DNA of 47,972 bases from Desulfobacula sp. (GCA_012031875.1 JAAUSZ010000008.1:1-47972), one strand, 5' to 3'. Positions 28,425 through 38,306 are shown, numbered from the stretch's first letter. Notes: a model not told the origin generated them from the sequence alone. Program-made: numbers and translations.

Positions 28425-30411
28425 AGAAAGAAAAGAAGGAGAAGTCATCCGGCCCCGGGCCTTCATCCTTGGATGTGTCCTGGCGGTTCTCATCTGTGCG
28501 CTCACCCCTTTCAACAACGTGTACCAAAACGCCACCCCCCTGGGAGGCGGGTATTTCCCCCTGGCCCCGTTTTATGTATTGTTCTGGCTGACCCTCATCA
28601 CCGTCCTTTCCGGGAAATGGTTTAAAGCGGAACCCCTTTTAACCGGGCTGGAACTGGTCTTTACCTGGGGGCTCATGGTGCTGGTGTCCGGGATCGCCTA
28701 TACCGGTTTTGCCAGGACCTTTTTTATCAATCTCACGGCCCCCTTTTATTTTGCAAGTGTAGAAAACCGGTGGCAGGAGATCATTCAGCCGCTTTTGCCG
28801 GATAATCTATTTCCCCTGGGCAATGCCGCCATTGAATCGATCTATAACGGGCTGGAAGGGGGCCGGGACATGGGGTGGCTGACGCTGGCCCGCCATATCC
28901 CGTGGGAGGCCTGGGCACTGCCGTTTCTGTCCTGGGGGGCTTTCATGGTCATCTGCTATTTTCTCATCCTCTGCATGATCCATATCATCTCCCACCAGGC
29001 CATGCAGAACGAACGCATGAATTTTCCCCTTCTCATCGTGCCCAAGATGATACAGACCGCGCTGGATGAAAAAAAACCGGGGGCCTTTTTCTGCAACCGG
29101 TTCCTTCTGGCAGGGCTGGCCATCCCGGTCTGTCTGCATTTACTGAACGGCCTGAGCTTTTACTTCCCCTCCTTTCCCCAGATCAATACCCTGGTTCTGG
29201 CCGGGTCCTATTTCCCCCAGCAGGGAATTTTCAACGGATTTATAAAACTCAAGCTCTATTTTTATCCGGCCTTTATCGGGTTCGCCTTTCTGGCATCCAA
29301 GCAGGTCTCTTTCTCCTTCTGGTTTTTTTATATCCTGGGCGCGTTTTTCACCGGGGTCCTGACCGTCGCGGGATGGAGTTTTCCCGCCTCGGAACTGGGA
29401 ACCACCTTCGGACCCACCCTGTCAAGCCCGGAGGAAACCCAGATGATCGGGGCCTTTATTGTTTTTGCCCTTTTCCTGGTCTGGCTGGCCCGGTTCCATT
29501 TTCTGGGAATCACCCGGAATGCCTTCAGATTCGGGCATGAAAATTCAGATCCCGGCCTTATTACGGATAAGATCGCTTTCTGGGGGACAGGGACCGGATT
29601 CTTTTTGCTTGCAGCCTGGTTTTCTTTCCATGGGGTGGCCCTATGGCAGAGCATCCTGATGGTTGTGTTTTTTCTGCTCTTTACCATGGTGGCCACCCGG
29701 GTCATCTGCCAGGGCGGGATCACCTATTTTACCCTGACGGTGGCCCCCCTTGACGCGGTCAATACCCTTTTCGGACTGAAAATATTTTCCAGCCCGGCCC
29801 TGCTCCTGGGCAGCATCAGCCAGAAAATCCTGTTTCTGGACTTACGCGAATCCGTTGCCCCTTCCATTCTCCACATGCTCAGGATCACCCGGCGGGCAAA
29901 ATCTAAGGGCTGGATCGCGGGGGCCGTCTTTTTGATGATGGTGGCCTGCCTCATGGTTTCCGCCGTTGCCATGATCCTGCTCTGCTATAAATACGGGATA
30001 CGGGATCTGGAGATGGACTGGGCCACCCGGAGTACGGTATCGGTGTATAACAATATCCTGCCCGTGTTTCAGAACCAGGTGGAACAGGGCGCTTCCATCA
30101 AATATTTTGCCCTGGCCGGTGCGGTTGTCATGGGGGCTCTGGCCATCCTGTACCACCGGTTTTACTGGTGGCCCCTCCATCCCATCGGGTATTTGATGGT
30201 GTACAGTTCGGCCATGAAGATTTTATGGCTCAGTTTTTTCATCGGATGGCTGTTTAATGCCCTGTGCATGAGATATGGCGGAGTCAGCCTTTTTACGAGG
30301 ATGAGATATTTTTTTGTGGGATTGATCATGGGAGATTTTTTAATGGGCGGAACCTGGGCCCTTATCGGCCTGTTCACGGAAACGGGCGGGTACCAGGTTC
30401 TTCCCCTGTAA
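28378..30411 (+). CDS. DUF6785-family polytopic membrane protein (OPT-like)
   Basis: A 677-aa membrane protein with about 12-14 hydrophobic segments that matches the DUF6785/DUF6784 pattern, a group related in layout to OPT peptide transporters but without a known substrate. Seen: a proline-rich opening (RAFILGCVLAVLICALTPFNN), the ATPLGGGYFPLAPFY loop, ERMNFPLLIVPKMI between helices, and the C-terminal RYGGVSLFTRMRYFFVGLIM. I chose the ATG at 28378; a GTG at 28357 is possible. Either start lies inside the giant permease gene, a 47-68 nt overlap. The frame is intact. It is followed by a second, similar membrane protein 28 nt later, so the two likely work as a pair. Confidence 0.74.
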   Translation: MSRHPAPEKRTEPLFKERKEGEVIRPRAFILGCVLAVLICALTPFNNVYQNATPLGGGYFPLAPFYVLFWLTLITVLSGKWFKAEPLLTGLELVFTWGLMVLVSGIAYTGFARTFFINLTAPFYFASVENRWQEIIQPLLPDNLFPLGNAAIESIYNGLEGGRDMGWLTLARHIPWEAWALPFLSWGAFMVICYFLILCMIHIISHQAMQNERMNFPLLIVPKMIQTALDEKKPGAFFCNRFLLAGLAIPVCLHLLNGLSFYFPSFPQINTLVLAGSYFPQQGIFNGFIKLKLYFYPAFIGFAFLASKQVSFSFWFFYILGAFFTGVLTVAGWSFPASELGTTFGPTLSSPEETQMIGAFIVFALFLVWLARFHFLGITRNAFRFGHENSDPGLITDKIAFWGTGTGFFLLAAWFSFHGVALWQSILMVVFFLLFTMVATRVICQGGITYFTLTVAPLDAVNTLFGLKIFSSPALLLGSISQKILFLDLRESVAPSILHMLRITRRAKSKGWIAGAVFLMMVACLMVSAVAMILLCYKYGIRDLEMDWATRSTVSVYNNILPVFQNQVEQGASIKYFALAGAVVMGALAILYHRFYWWPLHPIGYLMVYSSAMKILWLSFFIGWLFNALCMRYGGVSLFTRMRYFFVGLIMGDFLMGGTWALIGLFTETGGYQVLPL

Positions 30412-30439
30412 TTCATGAGAGTATCGGGACCCATCGCAC

Positions 30440-32396
30440 ATGTATGATGATAAAGAGCTGAACGAATACCGGGACCTTTTAAAGCCCCCGGACCATTTTG
30501 AAGAGGGGTTTAACTGGAAAACCATTGCCGGCGCCGTTTTTATCGGCTTTCTCATGATGCCCGGCAGCATGTACCTCCAACTGGTCATCGGCACGGGGAT
30601 CGGACCCGCGGCCCGGTGGGTCACCATCATCCTCTTTGCCGAAATCGCCAAGCGGGCCTATGCAGACTTGAAACAACAGGAAATCTTCCTGTTGTATTAT
30701 ATGGCCGGGGCAGCCATGTCTTCGCCGTTTCAGGGGCTGCTGTGGAACCAGTACCTGGTTCAGTCCGATGCAGCCAGGATGCTGGGGCTCACGGAATTCA
30801 TTCCCGCCTGGGTGGCGCCCCAGCCCGAGTCCGCCGCCTTGCTCGAACGAACCTTTCTTCACCCGGACTGGCTGATTCCCATCCTGCTCCTGATCGGATC
30901 CCAGATCATCCAGAGAATAGACCAGTTCGGCCTGGGCTATGCCCTCTACAGAATCACTTCCGATGTGGAAAAACTGCCCTTTCCCATGGCGCCGGTGGGA
31001 GCCCTCGGAACCATTGCCCTGGCGGAATCCAGGGAGGAGAAGGCCAAATCCTGGAAATGGCGGATTTTTTCCATCGGCGGGGTCATCGGCCTGGTTTTCG
31101 GGAGTGTCTATATCCTTCTGCCTGCCGTATCCGGCCTTATTTTCATGGAACCGGTCCGCCTGATTCCCATCCCCTGGGTGGAGCTGACCCGGCATACGGA
31201 AGGCATTCTGCCGGCCGTGGCCACGGGCATCCAGCTTGATCTGGGCCTGGTGTTCCTGGGCATGGTCCTGCCGTTCTGGGCCGTCATCGGCGGCCTTGTG
31301 GGCCTTTTGATCACTGTGGCCCTCAACCCGGTCTTATATCACAGCGGGATTCTGAGGAGCTGGCACCCGGGAATGGGAACCGTTGAAACGGTTTTTGCCA
31401 ATAATTTTGATTTCTACATGAGTTTCGGTATCGGCCTCGGGCTCTCCATCGGCCTTATCGGGCTCTGGCAGGTGTCCAAATCCTTCCGGGGGCCCGGAAT
31501 ATCCGGAATAATCTGAAGCTCTTGTTCAACCGCCGCCGGGAAGAGGGGATTTTGATTTCAGGATCGCCATTGCCATCTATTTATTTTCCACCCTGGCCTA
31601 TGTGATCCTGTGTGCGGTGTTGGTACCCACCTTTCCCTGGGTTTTCTTTTTAATCTACGGCTTTGTGTATACGCCGGTGATCTCCTATATCACCGCGCGG
31701 ATGGAAGGGATTGCGGGGCAGTTTGTCAGCCTGCCCATGGTCAGGGAAGCCAGTTTCATTGCCGGGGCAAAATATTTCGGGTACCAGGGCATTGAAATCT
31801 GGTATGCTCCCATTCCCATTCACAATTATGGGGAAGCAACGGTGAATTTCAGGCAGATCGAGCTTACCGGCACCAGTTTGAGAGGGATCATCAAGGCCGA
31901 GTTTATTGTTTTTCCCGTGGTCATGATCGCCAGCCTCCTGTTTTCCCAGTTTATCTGGCGCCTGGCGCCCATTCCTTCGGCCGGCTACCCCTATGCCCAG
32001 GAACTCTGGCATTTGCAGGCATTGAATACGCTTTTGATGCAGTCCTCCACCCTGGAGGGAAATTCCCTGTTCTTTCAGGCTCTTAATTCAGTGACCGTGT
32101 TTTCCGGCATGGGATTCGGGCTTTTGACCTATGCCCTTCTCAGTTTTTTCGGGCTGCCCGTGCTTCTGGTCTACGGCATTGTCCGGGGTCTGGGCCAGAG
32201 TACCCCCCACGGGTTTATCCTGGAGCTGGCCGGCGCGGTCCTGGGCCGGTTTTTTTTCCTGAAACGGTATGGGAAACAGTGGAGGCAATATGCCCCGGTA
32301 CTCCTGGCCGGTTTTTCCTGCGGCATGGGGCTCATGGGGATGTTTGCCATGGGCTTTACCCTGATCTTAAAATCTCTCAGCGGCAGCACTTTCTAG
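30440..32396 (+). CDS. OPT/DUF6784-like polytopic membrane protein (two frameshifts)
   Basis: A membrane protein of about 650 aa with 12 or more helices, resembling the partner of DUF6785 proteins and the OPT superfamily. Seen: GAVFIGFLMMPGSMYLQLVIG in the first helices, QRIDQFGLGYALYRI, the loop PFPMAPVGALGTIALAES, and in the C-terminal half SYITARMEGIAGQFV, ARMEG and a GQSTPHGFILELAGAV loop. Single-base breaks lie near 31490 and 31549; repairing both joins NIRNNLKLLFNRRREE to DFDFRIAIAIYLF. The start follows the upstream stop by 28 nt without a strong ribosome site. It could transport or flip the same substrate as the ABC permeases; this is inferred only from the operon. Confidence 0.72.
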
Positions 32397-32478
32397 ATTG
32401 ATAAAGGTGTGGTAGGATGGAACGCAGAACGCTTAACCGGGTCTTTGGGGTAAGGGATTATGTCACAGGGAGGCTTCC

Positions 32479-33087
32479 ATGAAAAAAAATTTGCTGGTGT
32501 TTTGTTTTTTGCTGGTCTTATTTCCGTATCATTCCGTCCAGGCAAAATTTCCGGTTCATCTGGGGGGCTTTGTGCTGGGAGAGGATATCGGCCAATACCA
32601 CCATCTGATGGATATGGAGACCTTCCGGGAATTGCCCTTTAACGAATACCTGGAAGAGGGGCAGATCCTTCCCCAGCCCGGATTCAAATCCGGATTGGTT
32701 GCCTACGGAACCTGCCTTCGCCCCGGGAAGATCCTCCGGATCAAATTAAAATTCAGCGATTCCTCCAAGGTATTTTTTGAAACGCTCTTAAAAAAATACC
32801 GGGAAGAACTGGGAGAGCCCGACGAATATAAGGGTGATCCTTTTCAGACCATGGTCGCCTGGAAATGGTCCTTTGTAAATGACCGGAAGGAAAAGAGCAG
32901 TCTCATCCTTCAGCACAATATCATGGTGGATGATGAAAAAATGGGAAATTCCGTCAAGTTTTCCCTGACCAGCCGGATTGAAGAAGAAAGGGAATGCTTC
33001 ATGAAAAAATTTCCGGAAAAAGACCCTCCGCAGATCCAGCCTCAAAAAGGCCGGGAGGATCACTGGAAATCATTTGTTCCCTACTGA
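32479..33087 (+). CDS. Secreted protein of unknown function
   Basis: A 202-aa protein with a clear signal peptide (residues 1-23, VFCFLLVLFPYHSVQA-K). I do not recognise the family. The mature part opens with HLGGFVLGEDI and contains GFKSGLVAYGTCLRPGKILRI and FSDSSKVFFETLLKKYREELGEPDEY, a pattern like secreted proteins that recur next to transport genes in deltaproteobacteria. Two-layer alpha/beta content is likely. The ATG has GGGAGG 5 nt upstream. It lies 82 nt after the OPT-like gene and 6 nt before the next gene, so it should be part of the cluster, maybe a periplasmic accessory factor. Confidence 0.68.
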   Translation: MKKNLLVFCFLLVLFPYHSVQAKFPVHLGGFVLGEDIGQYHHLMDMETFRELPFNEYLEEGQILPQPGFKSGLVAYGTCLRPGKILRIKLKFSDSSKVFFETLLKKYREELGEPDEYKGDPFQTMVAWKWSFVNDRKEKSSLILQHNIMVDDEKMGNSVKFSLTSRIEEERECFMKKFPEKDPPQIQPQKGREDHWKSFVPY

Positions 33088-33093
33088 CGGCCG

Positions 33094-33995
33094 ATGCTTG
33101 AGGATATGGTAAAGGACGGCCCGGGCCTGAATAAACTCATTGCCTGGAACGGGGTGAGTTTTAACATCCCCGTGACCTGGGAGTTGGAAAGCCTGGATGA
33201 TACCCATCTGATGGCCGGCGAAAACGGCTCCCCCCGGGTAGAAATAAAATGGGCGGAGTCACCCCGGTCCATCTCCTTTGAAAAGCAGTTTAAAAGCGTT
33301 ACGGCCCGGTCTCAAAAACTGCTGAATATCATCATCCATGAACAACCCGGGCCCCCTTTTTTTTCATCCCCGGTTCCCTTTTTTAAATTTTTCTTTTTTT
33401 CCTGGGAAGGGTCTGGTTCAAAAGGGATGGGCGCCCTGATCTTCTGCACCCGGTGCCGAAGGCTCACCCTGATCCGCTTTTTTTTCCATGGGGCGTTTTC
33501 CCCGGAGTCAATTCCCTCTCTGGTCCTGGCATCCTTTACGGATCATCCCGTGGCCGGCCGGGTATCCTGGCGGGTGTTCGGCATGGCGTTTTCAACCCCG
33601 GCGGAGTTCCGGCTTTCAGACTACAGCTTTAAACCGGGATATTTTTTTTTCACATTTTTGCACCGCAATATCCGTCTCACGGTTTCAAGCTGGGGCCCGG
33701 CCTCGTTTCTGCTTTCTCGGAAAACACCGGCTGAATTTGCAAAAGAAAGGCTTCCCGGGTTAAGCGGGGCTGCAAAGGAAGGGGCTTGCGGGCTCGGCAG
33801 CTTTCTGGAATGGTCTTTCCGCCGGGAGCCTTTTAAGAATGCCGGGAGGCTGCCTTTTTTTTCCAGGTATTCCCGGTTCATCCTTTCAGGATATGCCGGG
33901 ATATGGCCGGCAACAGGCTCTATGGGGTTGAGATCGACTCCCCTGGAGGATTTGAAACCGGATTGATGAAAGGCTCCATCCTTGGTGACCGGTAA
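33094..33995 (+). CDS. Protein with two related domains, unknown function (frameshifted end)
   Basis: I cannot name this protein of about 300 aa. Its two halves look like diverged copies: residues about 15-75 (AWNGVSFNIPVTWELESLDD...VEIKWAES...FEKQF) resemble about 150-212 (SWRVFGMAFSTPAEFRLSDY...LTVSSWG...AEFAKERL). No signal peptide or TM segment, so it is probably cytoplasmic. The frame changes at the T8 run 33855-33862; the alternative frame gives ICRDMAGNRLYGVEIDSPGG and ends at 33993-33995, overlapping the PqqD-like gene. That ending keeps an NRLYGVEI-like strand and fits the operon junction better than the stop at 33964-33966. The ribosome site is weak. Confidence 0.58.
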
Positions 33996-34362
33996 GAAAA
34001 AAAAAGCATGGACCAAACAGGATGCCCTGCTGTGCATCCCTGAAAAAAACACCGGGGTTGAAGAGCTCTTCCTGGATGGCGGAGACCTGGTTCTTTCCTT
34101 TCCGGTGACGTATAAACCTTTTTTCATGCGGCTCCGGCGGTTTCTCCGGTCTGATCCGAAAAGCACATTCAGGCGTAAAATCCAGTTGGACCGCCTGGGA
34201 GCCGATGTCTGGTCCCTCCTGGACGGCAAAAGGGACGTCAAAACCGTTATCAGGGAGTTTGCAGGGCGTCACGGACTGGATAATAAGGAGGCTGAAATTT
34301 CAGTGACGCATTTTTTGCGATCCCTGGGGCAGAAGGGATTGATCAGGATAAGGGAGAGGTGA
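33985..34362 (+). CDS. PqqD-family (winged-helix) protein
   Basis: A 125-aa protein whose C-terminal two thirds match the PqqD/RRE winged-helix fold: IQLDRLGADVWSLLDGKRDV, VKTVIREFAGRHGLD, and ISVTHFLRSLGQKGLIRI (residues about 65-122). The N-terminal part carries LFLDGGDLVLSFPVTYKPFF and a basic stretch. PqqD-like folds bind peptide leaders in peptide-modification pathways, but stand-alone members also occur elsewhere. The start is GTG at 33985 (or TTG at 33982), overlapping the corrected upstream gene by 11 nt. It ends 4 nt before the convergent STAS gene stop. No radical SAM gene or candidate precursor peptide is seen nearby, so a RiPP role is not supported. Confidence 0.76.
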   Translation: MTGKKKKAWTKQDALLCIPEKNTGVEELFLDGGDLVLSFPVTYKPFFMRLRRFLRSDPKSTFRRKIQLDRLGADVWSLLDGKRDVKTVIREFAGRHGLDNKEAEISVTHFLRSLGQKGLIRIRER

Positions 34363-34366
34363 GGGG

Positions 34367-34699
34367 CTAAATTTTTTGCAGGGCCTCATCAAGGTTTTTC
34401 TCAATGGACAGGTACCCGTCAAACCCGGCAATATCAAAGACTTCCCTGACATAGTCCTGAAGGCTGCAAAGGACGATATTCCCGTCCATGCGTTTGAGGT
34501 CCTTGGTTGTTTTCAGCATGACCCGTATTCCGGCGCTGGAGATATACTCCAGATTTTCGAGGTTGAAAACCAGGCGTTTCTGTCCGTTTTCGAGGGTGGT
34601 ATAGATCCGGCTTTCAAATTCCGGCGAGGTGTTGGAGTCAAGGCTGCCGTTCACGCTGAATATTTCAACGCCATTCACATTTTCTTGAAAGATTTCCAT
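34367..34699 (-). CDS. STAS-domain anti-sigma factor antagonist
   Basis: A 110-aa STAS protein of the SpoIIAA/RsbV type. Seen: VEIFSVNGSLDSNTSPEFES, the strand RLVFNLENLEYISSAGIRVML, in which the phosphorylatable Ser lies in SSAGIR near residue 58, and the C-terminal VREVFDIAGFDGYL. It would be phosphorylated by the RsbW-like kinase next door and dephosphorylated by the SpoIIE-type phosphatase upstream. The ATG at 34697-34699 has AAGGGA 8 nt upstream. It is the last gene of the minus-strand signalling operon; its start lies inside the 3' end of the kinase unit by a short gap of 20 nt. Confidence 0.92.
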   Translation of the reverse strand: MEIFQENVNGVEIFSVNGSLDSNTSPEFESRIYTTLENGQKRLVFNLENLEYISSAGIRVMLKTTKDLKRMDGNIVLCSLQDYVREVFDIAGFDGYLSIEKNLDEALQKI

Positions 34700-34719
34700 G
34701 GACAGGTTCCCTTCAGATT

Positions 34720-35169
34720 CTATTTTGAATCGGTTTTTTGAAGATTTTTTTCTGCAATATTTTTTTTTAATACAATGATATTTCTGTTCTTTTTCCGATA
34801 ATACCGGCACTCGTCGATAAAATGTTTTACAAGGTGGATCCCCAGGCCGCCGATGCCTCGTTTATCCAGGGCGCACCGGGTGTCGGGCAAGGGGGAGGCC
34901 GTGATGTCAAAGGGCTCTCCGTCATCCTCCATCCGGATCTCAAGGATACGGTCATCACAGGATAAGGAGATATCGATATCGTGTTCCTTATTGTCCTTAA
35001 AACCGTGGTTGACCACGTTGGTGAACAGTTCCTCAAGGATCAGGTCTATCTCCTTGAGTTTGCGCCGGGTGCAGTCAACAGCCCCGGACATTTTTAAAAC
35101 AAGGGCCTTGATCCTATCCAGATCCGAGAGCCGGTTTTTTAATGTGATGGATAATTTCATCTTTCCCAT
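34720..35169 (-). CDS. RsbW/SpoIIAB-like anti-sigma serine kinase (HATPase_c_2)
   Basis: A 149-aa GHKL ATPase of the RsbW/BtrW group. N-box: LILEELFTNVVNHGF; G1: MEDDGEPFD; G2: RGIGGLGIHLVKHFIDE. These are the motifs of kinases that phosphorylate STAS antagonists and hold a sigma factor or other target. No sigma factor gene is in the window, so the target may not be a sigma factor. I chose the ATG at 35167-35169 with AGGA 8 nt upstream; another ATG lies 9 nt downstream. It is between the cNMP-binding gene and the STAS gene. Confidence 0.9.
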   Translation of the reverse strand: MGKMKLSITLKNRLSDLDRIKALVLKMSGAVDCTRRKLKEIDLILEELFTNVVNHGFKDNKEHDIDISLSCDDRILEIRMEDDGEPFDITASPLPDTRCALDKRGIGGLGIHLVKHFIDECRYYRKKNRNIIVLKKNIAEKNLQKTDSK

Positions 35170-35217
35170 ACCCGTTATCCTAGCGGTCTCCGGTCCCTTT
35201 GTCAACCTGAAATCCTT

Positions 35218-35748
35218 TCAGATCAGACTGATGCCCAGAAGATGCCTGAGAACCTCCCTGTTTTCGGATTCAAACGCCATGATACATTTCCTCTCGGCAT
35301 TTGCAAGCCTTTGCCCGATGGGCCCTGCGATTTTCAGCAGGGTATCGGGGAACTGGTCCACAATCTTTGCAAAAGCCTTGCGGGTCATGGCGATGCAGGT
35401 GGTGTCCGCGGTGGCCGTCAGGGAAAACTGTTTGACCATGGGGGCCATGAGGGAGAGAACCCCGAGATAGCTTTCAGGCCCATATTCACGAATCATGTGT
35501 TCTTTTCCGTCTTTTTTCAGGACCAGGTTGGCAGAGCCGGATAAAATATAATACGCGCACTGGTCGTCATCATCCTGGAGAAAAATAGCGTCTCCCGGTT
35601 TATAGGACTGCCTTTTGCAAAGAAAGGCAAAGAGTTTCATCACATCCATGGAAACACCGGAAAAAAAATCTATCTGTCTGAATACATTCAGGTTTGCTAA
35701 AAATTCACTTTTATTGCCGGCATCAGTTGTGTCCATATGCGAGTTCAT
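35218..35748 (-). CDS. Cyclic nucleotide-binding domain protein
   Basis: A 176-aa protein with a single CAP_ED (cNMP-binding) beta-roll (about residues 15-130), seen in KPGDAIFLQDDDDQCAYYILSG, LVLKKDGKEHMIREYGPESYLG and VSLMAPMVKQFSLTATADT. The helix after it (AFAKIVDQFPDTLLKIAGPIGQRL) is followed by a short tail without an HTH, so it is not a Crp-type regulator but probably a stand-alone sensor or adaptor. The arginine typical of the phosphate cassette is not evident (the region reads PESYLGVLSL), so cNMP binding is uncertain. ATG at 35746-35748 with AAGGGG 7 nt upstream; it overlaps the ABC exporter end by 26 nt. Confidence 0.84.
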   Translation of the reverse strand: MNSHMDTTDAGNKSEFLANLNVFRQIDFFSGVSMDVMKLFAFLCKRQSYKPGDAIFLQDDDDQCAYYILSGSANLVLKKDGKEHMIREYGPESYLGVLSLMAPMVKQFSLTATADTTCIAMTRKAFAKIVDQFPDTLLKIAGPIGQRLANAERKCIMAFESENREVLRHLLGISLI

Positions 35749-38246
35749 AAAAATACCCCTTTTTTGCCATGAGTTCATCATAGGTTCCCATTTCCACTAT
35801 CTTGCCGGCCTTTAAAAAAGCGATCCTGTCATAGTCTTTCACGATATCAAGCCGGTGTACCACCGCGATCAGCGTGCTCTTCCCCTTCCAGTAGCGGGCC
35901 AGGACACTCTGGATCCTTTTCTGGGAATTATTGTCCAGGGCCGAGGTGGCCTCATCCAGGATCATAATCCGGGGAGATTTCAAAAAGGTCCTGGCAATGG
36001 CCAGTTTCTGGCGCTGGCCCCCGGAAAGATTATTCCCCTTGGTCCCCACATTAAAGTTCATTCCGATTTCAATCATTCTTTCCAGAAAATCTTCGCCGAT
36101 CAGCAGGGCGATCATGAACTGGTTGATTTTTCCTGGGCCGCCGGGTTGGTGGTTTTAACGATACCGAACAGGATATTGTTGAATATGGTCTGGGAATGGA
36201 TATACCGGTCATTTTTGAAGAATGCCACGGCATGGGCGTTTTTCTGTTTGATCCTTTCCTTGAACAGAAACCTTCCTTCCAGGATCAGATGGACCATGAA
36301 TTCGGGGATGGCCGCAATCCGGTGCTTTCCGGGGGAGAACCGCAGGGCCAGCTCCAGCAGGGCCAGGGTCTGTTGCCTGTTGATCTGATGCAGGCTTTTG
36401 TTTTTGATGACCCTGACGATCTCCTCATATTGGGCAAATTCTTCCGGCCGGATGGGGGTTTGTTCAAAAAACATCCGGTCCAGGGTGAGATTTTTTAAGA
36501 TGTCCACGGTCTGATAGGCGATTTCCTTGCCCAGGCTCAGGAGCGGGCGGGTCAGGTCCGCATCATCCAGAAAATCTAAAAAGAACGGGTTTTCCATGAG
36601 ACGGTCATTCTTAAACTCATCGGCCATGGGTGCGCCGAAAATAATATTCTCTGCAATGCCCGCATAGGAAAGGAATTGTCTTTCATCAAAAAATTCCACC
36701 CATTCGGCAACGGCTTCCCCGTATTCCTGCTGAAAGCTTTTTCTCATATCAATGATAACGGGCAGGTTTTCTTCTTCCTCTTCCTGGAGGATGGTATTCA
36801 ATCCGAACCGCAATACATCCACAAACAGGCCCGATTGCTGAAGCACCTGGACCAGGGCGTCCAGTTCAGGGGCGCAGTCCCCTTCAAGGGTGCAGTCTTC
36901 GCCGTGCAGCGCCATATAGGAGTACAGGAGATTTTCCCGGATGGTGCCTTCAAATATAAAGGGAGACTGGGATACCAGACCCATATTCCGGGTGATGTCC
37001 GCCTTGGCCAACCCGGAAATTTCCCGGCTCCCCAGGGTGGCGTGGCCCGAGGTATATTGATAAAGCTGGGCAATGCACAGGGCCAGGGAACTTTTTCCGC
37101 TTCCGGAGAAGCCCACCAGGGCGACCTGCTCACCCTGGAGCATATCAAGGCTGACATCATCCAGAAGCCGTATGCCGTCGGGGGTCTCCAGGCTTAAATG
37201 CTCAACATGAACAGAGCCTTCCAGCTCATAGGGTTCCCGGTCTTTTGCAACCAGAGCGGTCTCGACAGGCACATCAAAGAAGGCCATGGTTTTATAATAA
37301 TTGATGGAGCCGTCCTGGTAGACCTGGTAAAATTCAATCAATTCCTTCCACGGATCATAGAGTTTTTCCTGGGCGGATAAAAAGGCCACCAGGCGCCCAG
37401 CCCCAATTGCCCGCGGATGGCCAGGTATCCGCCGATGATGAAGATGAGAAAGGGCCCCAGGCTGATAAAGAAATTGCTCACGACTTTGATGGCGTATTTG
37501 TAGAGGGTCCACCGGATCCTGATTTTCATCAGATCCCCCACAATCCTGTCAAACTTATTGTTTTCAATTTCAAAGGCCCCATTGGCCTGGACTTCATGGA
37601 TACCGGAAACGGATTCAACAATCTTGGAGGATAAAATCCGTGACGCGTTGAGCCTTTCCTTGTTATCCCGGTTCACCCGCCTCTGCATCATGGGGATGAT
37701 ATAGAGCATGATGGGATAAAGAGAAAAGGATACGATCCCCAAAAGGGGGTTCAGCACAATGAGATATCCTGCAAAGGCCAGGAGGGTGACGATGTTGATC
37801 AGGGGAACCGCGATGGCCATGCCCACGAAATTGCCGGGGATGTTCAGCTCATTGAGCAGGGAATTGACCACGGTTCCGGGCGGGGTGGCTCTGAAAAAAT
37901 TCAGGGGGATGCTCAGGATATGGTGGTATAATTGCTTGCGCATTTCAGCCGTGACCTTTTCACTGATCCGGGTTTGAATAAGGTTGATAATAAGTTTCAG
38001 CAATGAGCCCGACACAACCGCGGCCAGGTAAATGCCGCAATACAGGACCAGGAGGTCGGGTTTTCTCAAATTGATGGCTTCGTTGACGATGCGCTGCTGC
38101 ATTTCAAGGGGAACCACCCGGGTGGCCACCGTAATGAGGATGATGATCACCAGCAGAATCTGGAGCTTGATATTCCCCTCCATGATCCATGAAGCAAGGG
38201 TTCTTTTGACAACAGGGGGCTGTTCTTTCCCGGCTTCTGTTTTCAA
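35723..38246 (-). CDS. ABC exporter with a large insertion in the ATPase domain (two frameshifts)
   Basis: A membrane-fused ABC exporter half-transporter of about 841 aa. TMD, about 1-290 (six helices, QQRIVNEAINLRKPDLLVLY, KVTAEMRKQLYHHILSIPLNFF). NBD: Walker A VGFSGSGKSSLALC (about 379), Q-loop VSQSPFIFEGTIRENLLY (about 422-439), then ~300 residues before the signature NLSGGQRQKLAIAR (about 738), Walker B RIMILDEATSALD and H-loop VVHRLD. A normal Q-loop to signature distance is about 50 residues. Breaks: one base missing near 37393-37397 (GCGCCTGG) and an A missing in the A5 run 36127-36131. Start is TTG at 38244-38246, after GGGG with 8 nt spacing. It sits between spoIIE-type and cNMP genes. 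Substrate unknown. Confidence 0.83.
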
Positions 38247-38306
38247 TGTCCCTTCCCCTGCCCACAGCCTTTATTTGGAACTTGCATGGGATTACCCGCC
38301 TTTATA

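Noticed and set aside
33985-34362. RiPP cluster suggested by the PqqD-like protein
   Set aside because: No radical SAM enzyme, cyclase, or short precursor peptide gene is visible nearby; the PqqD fold alone is not enough.
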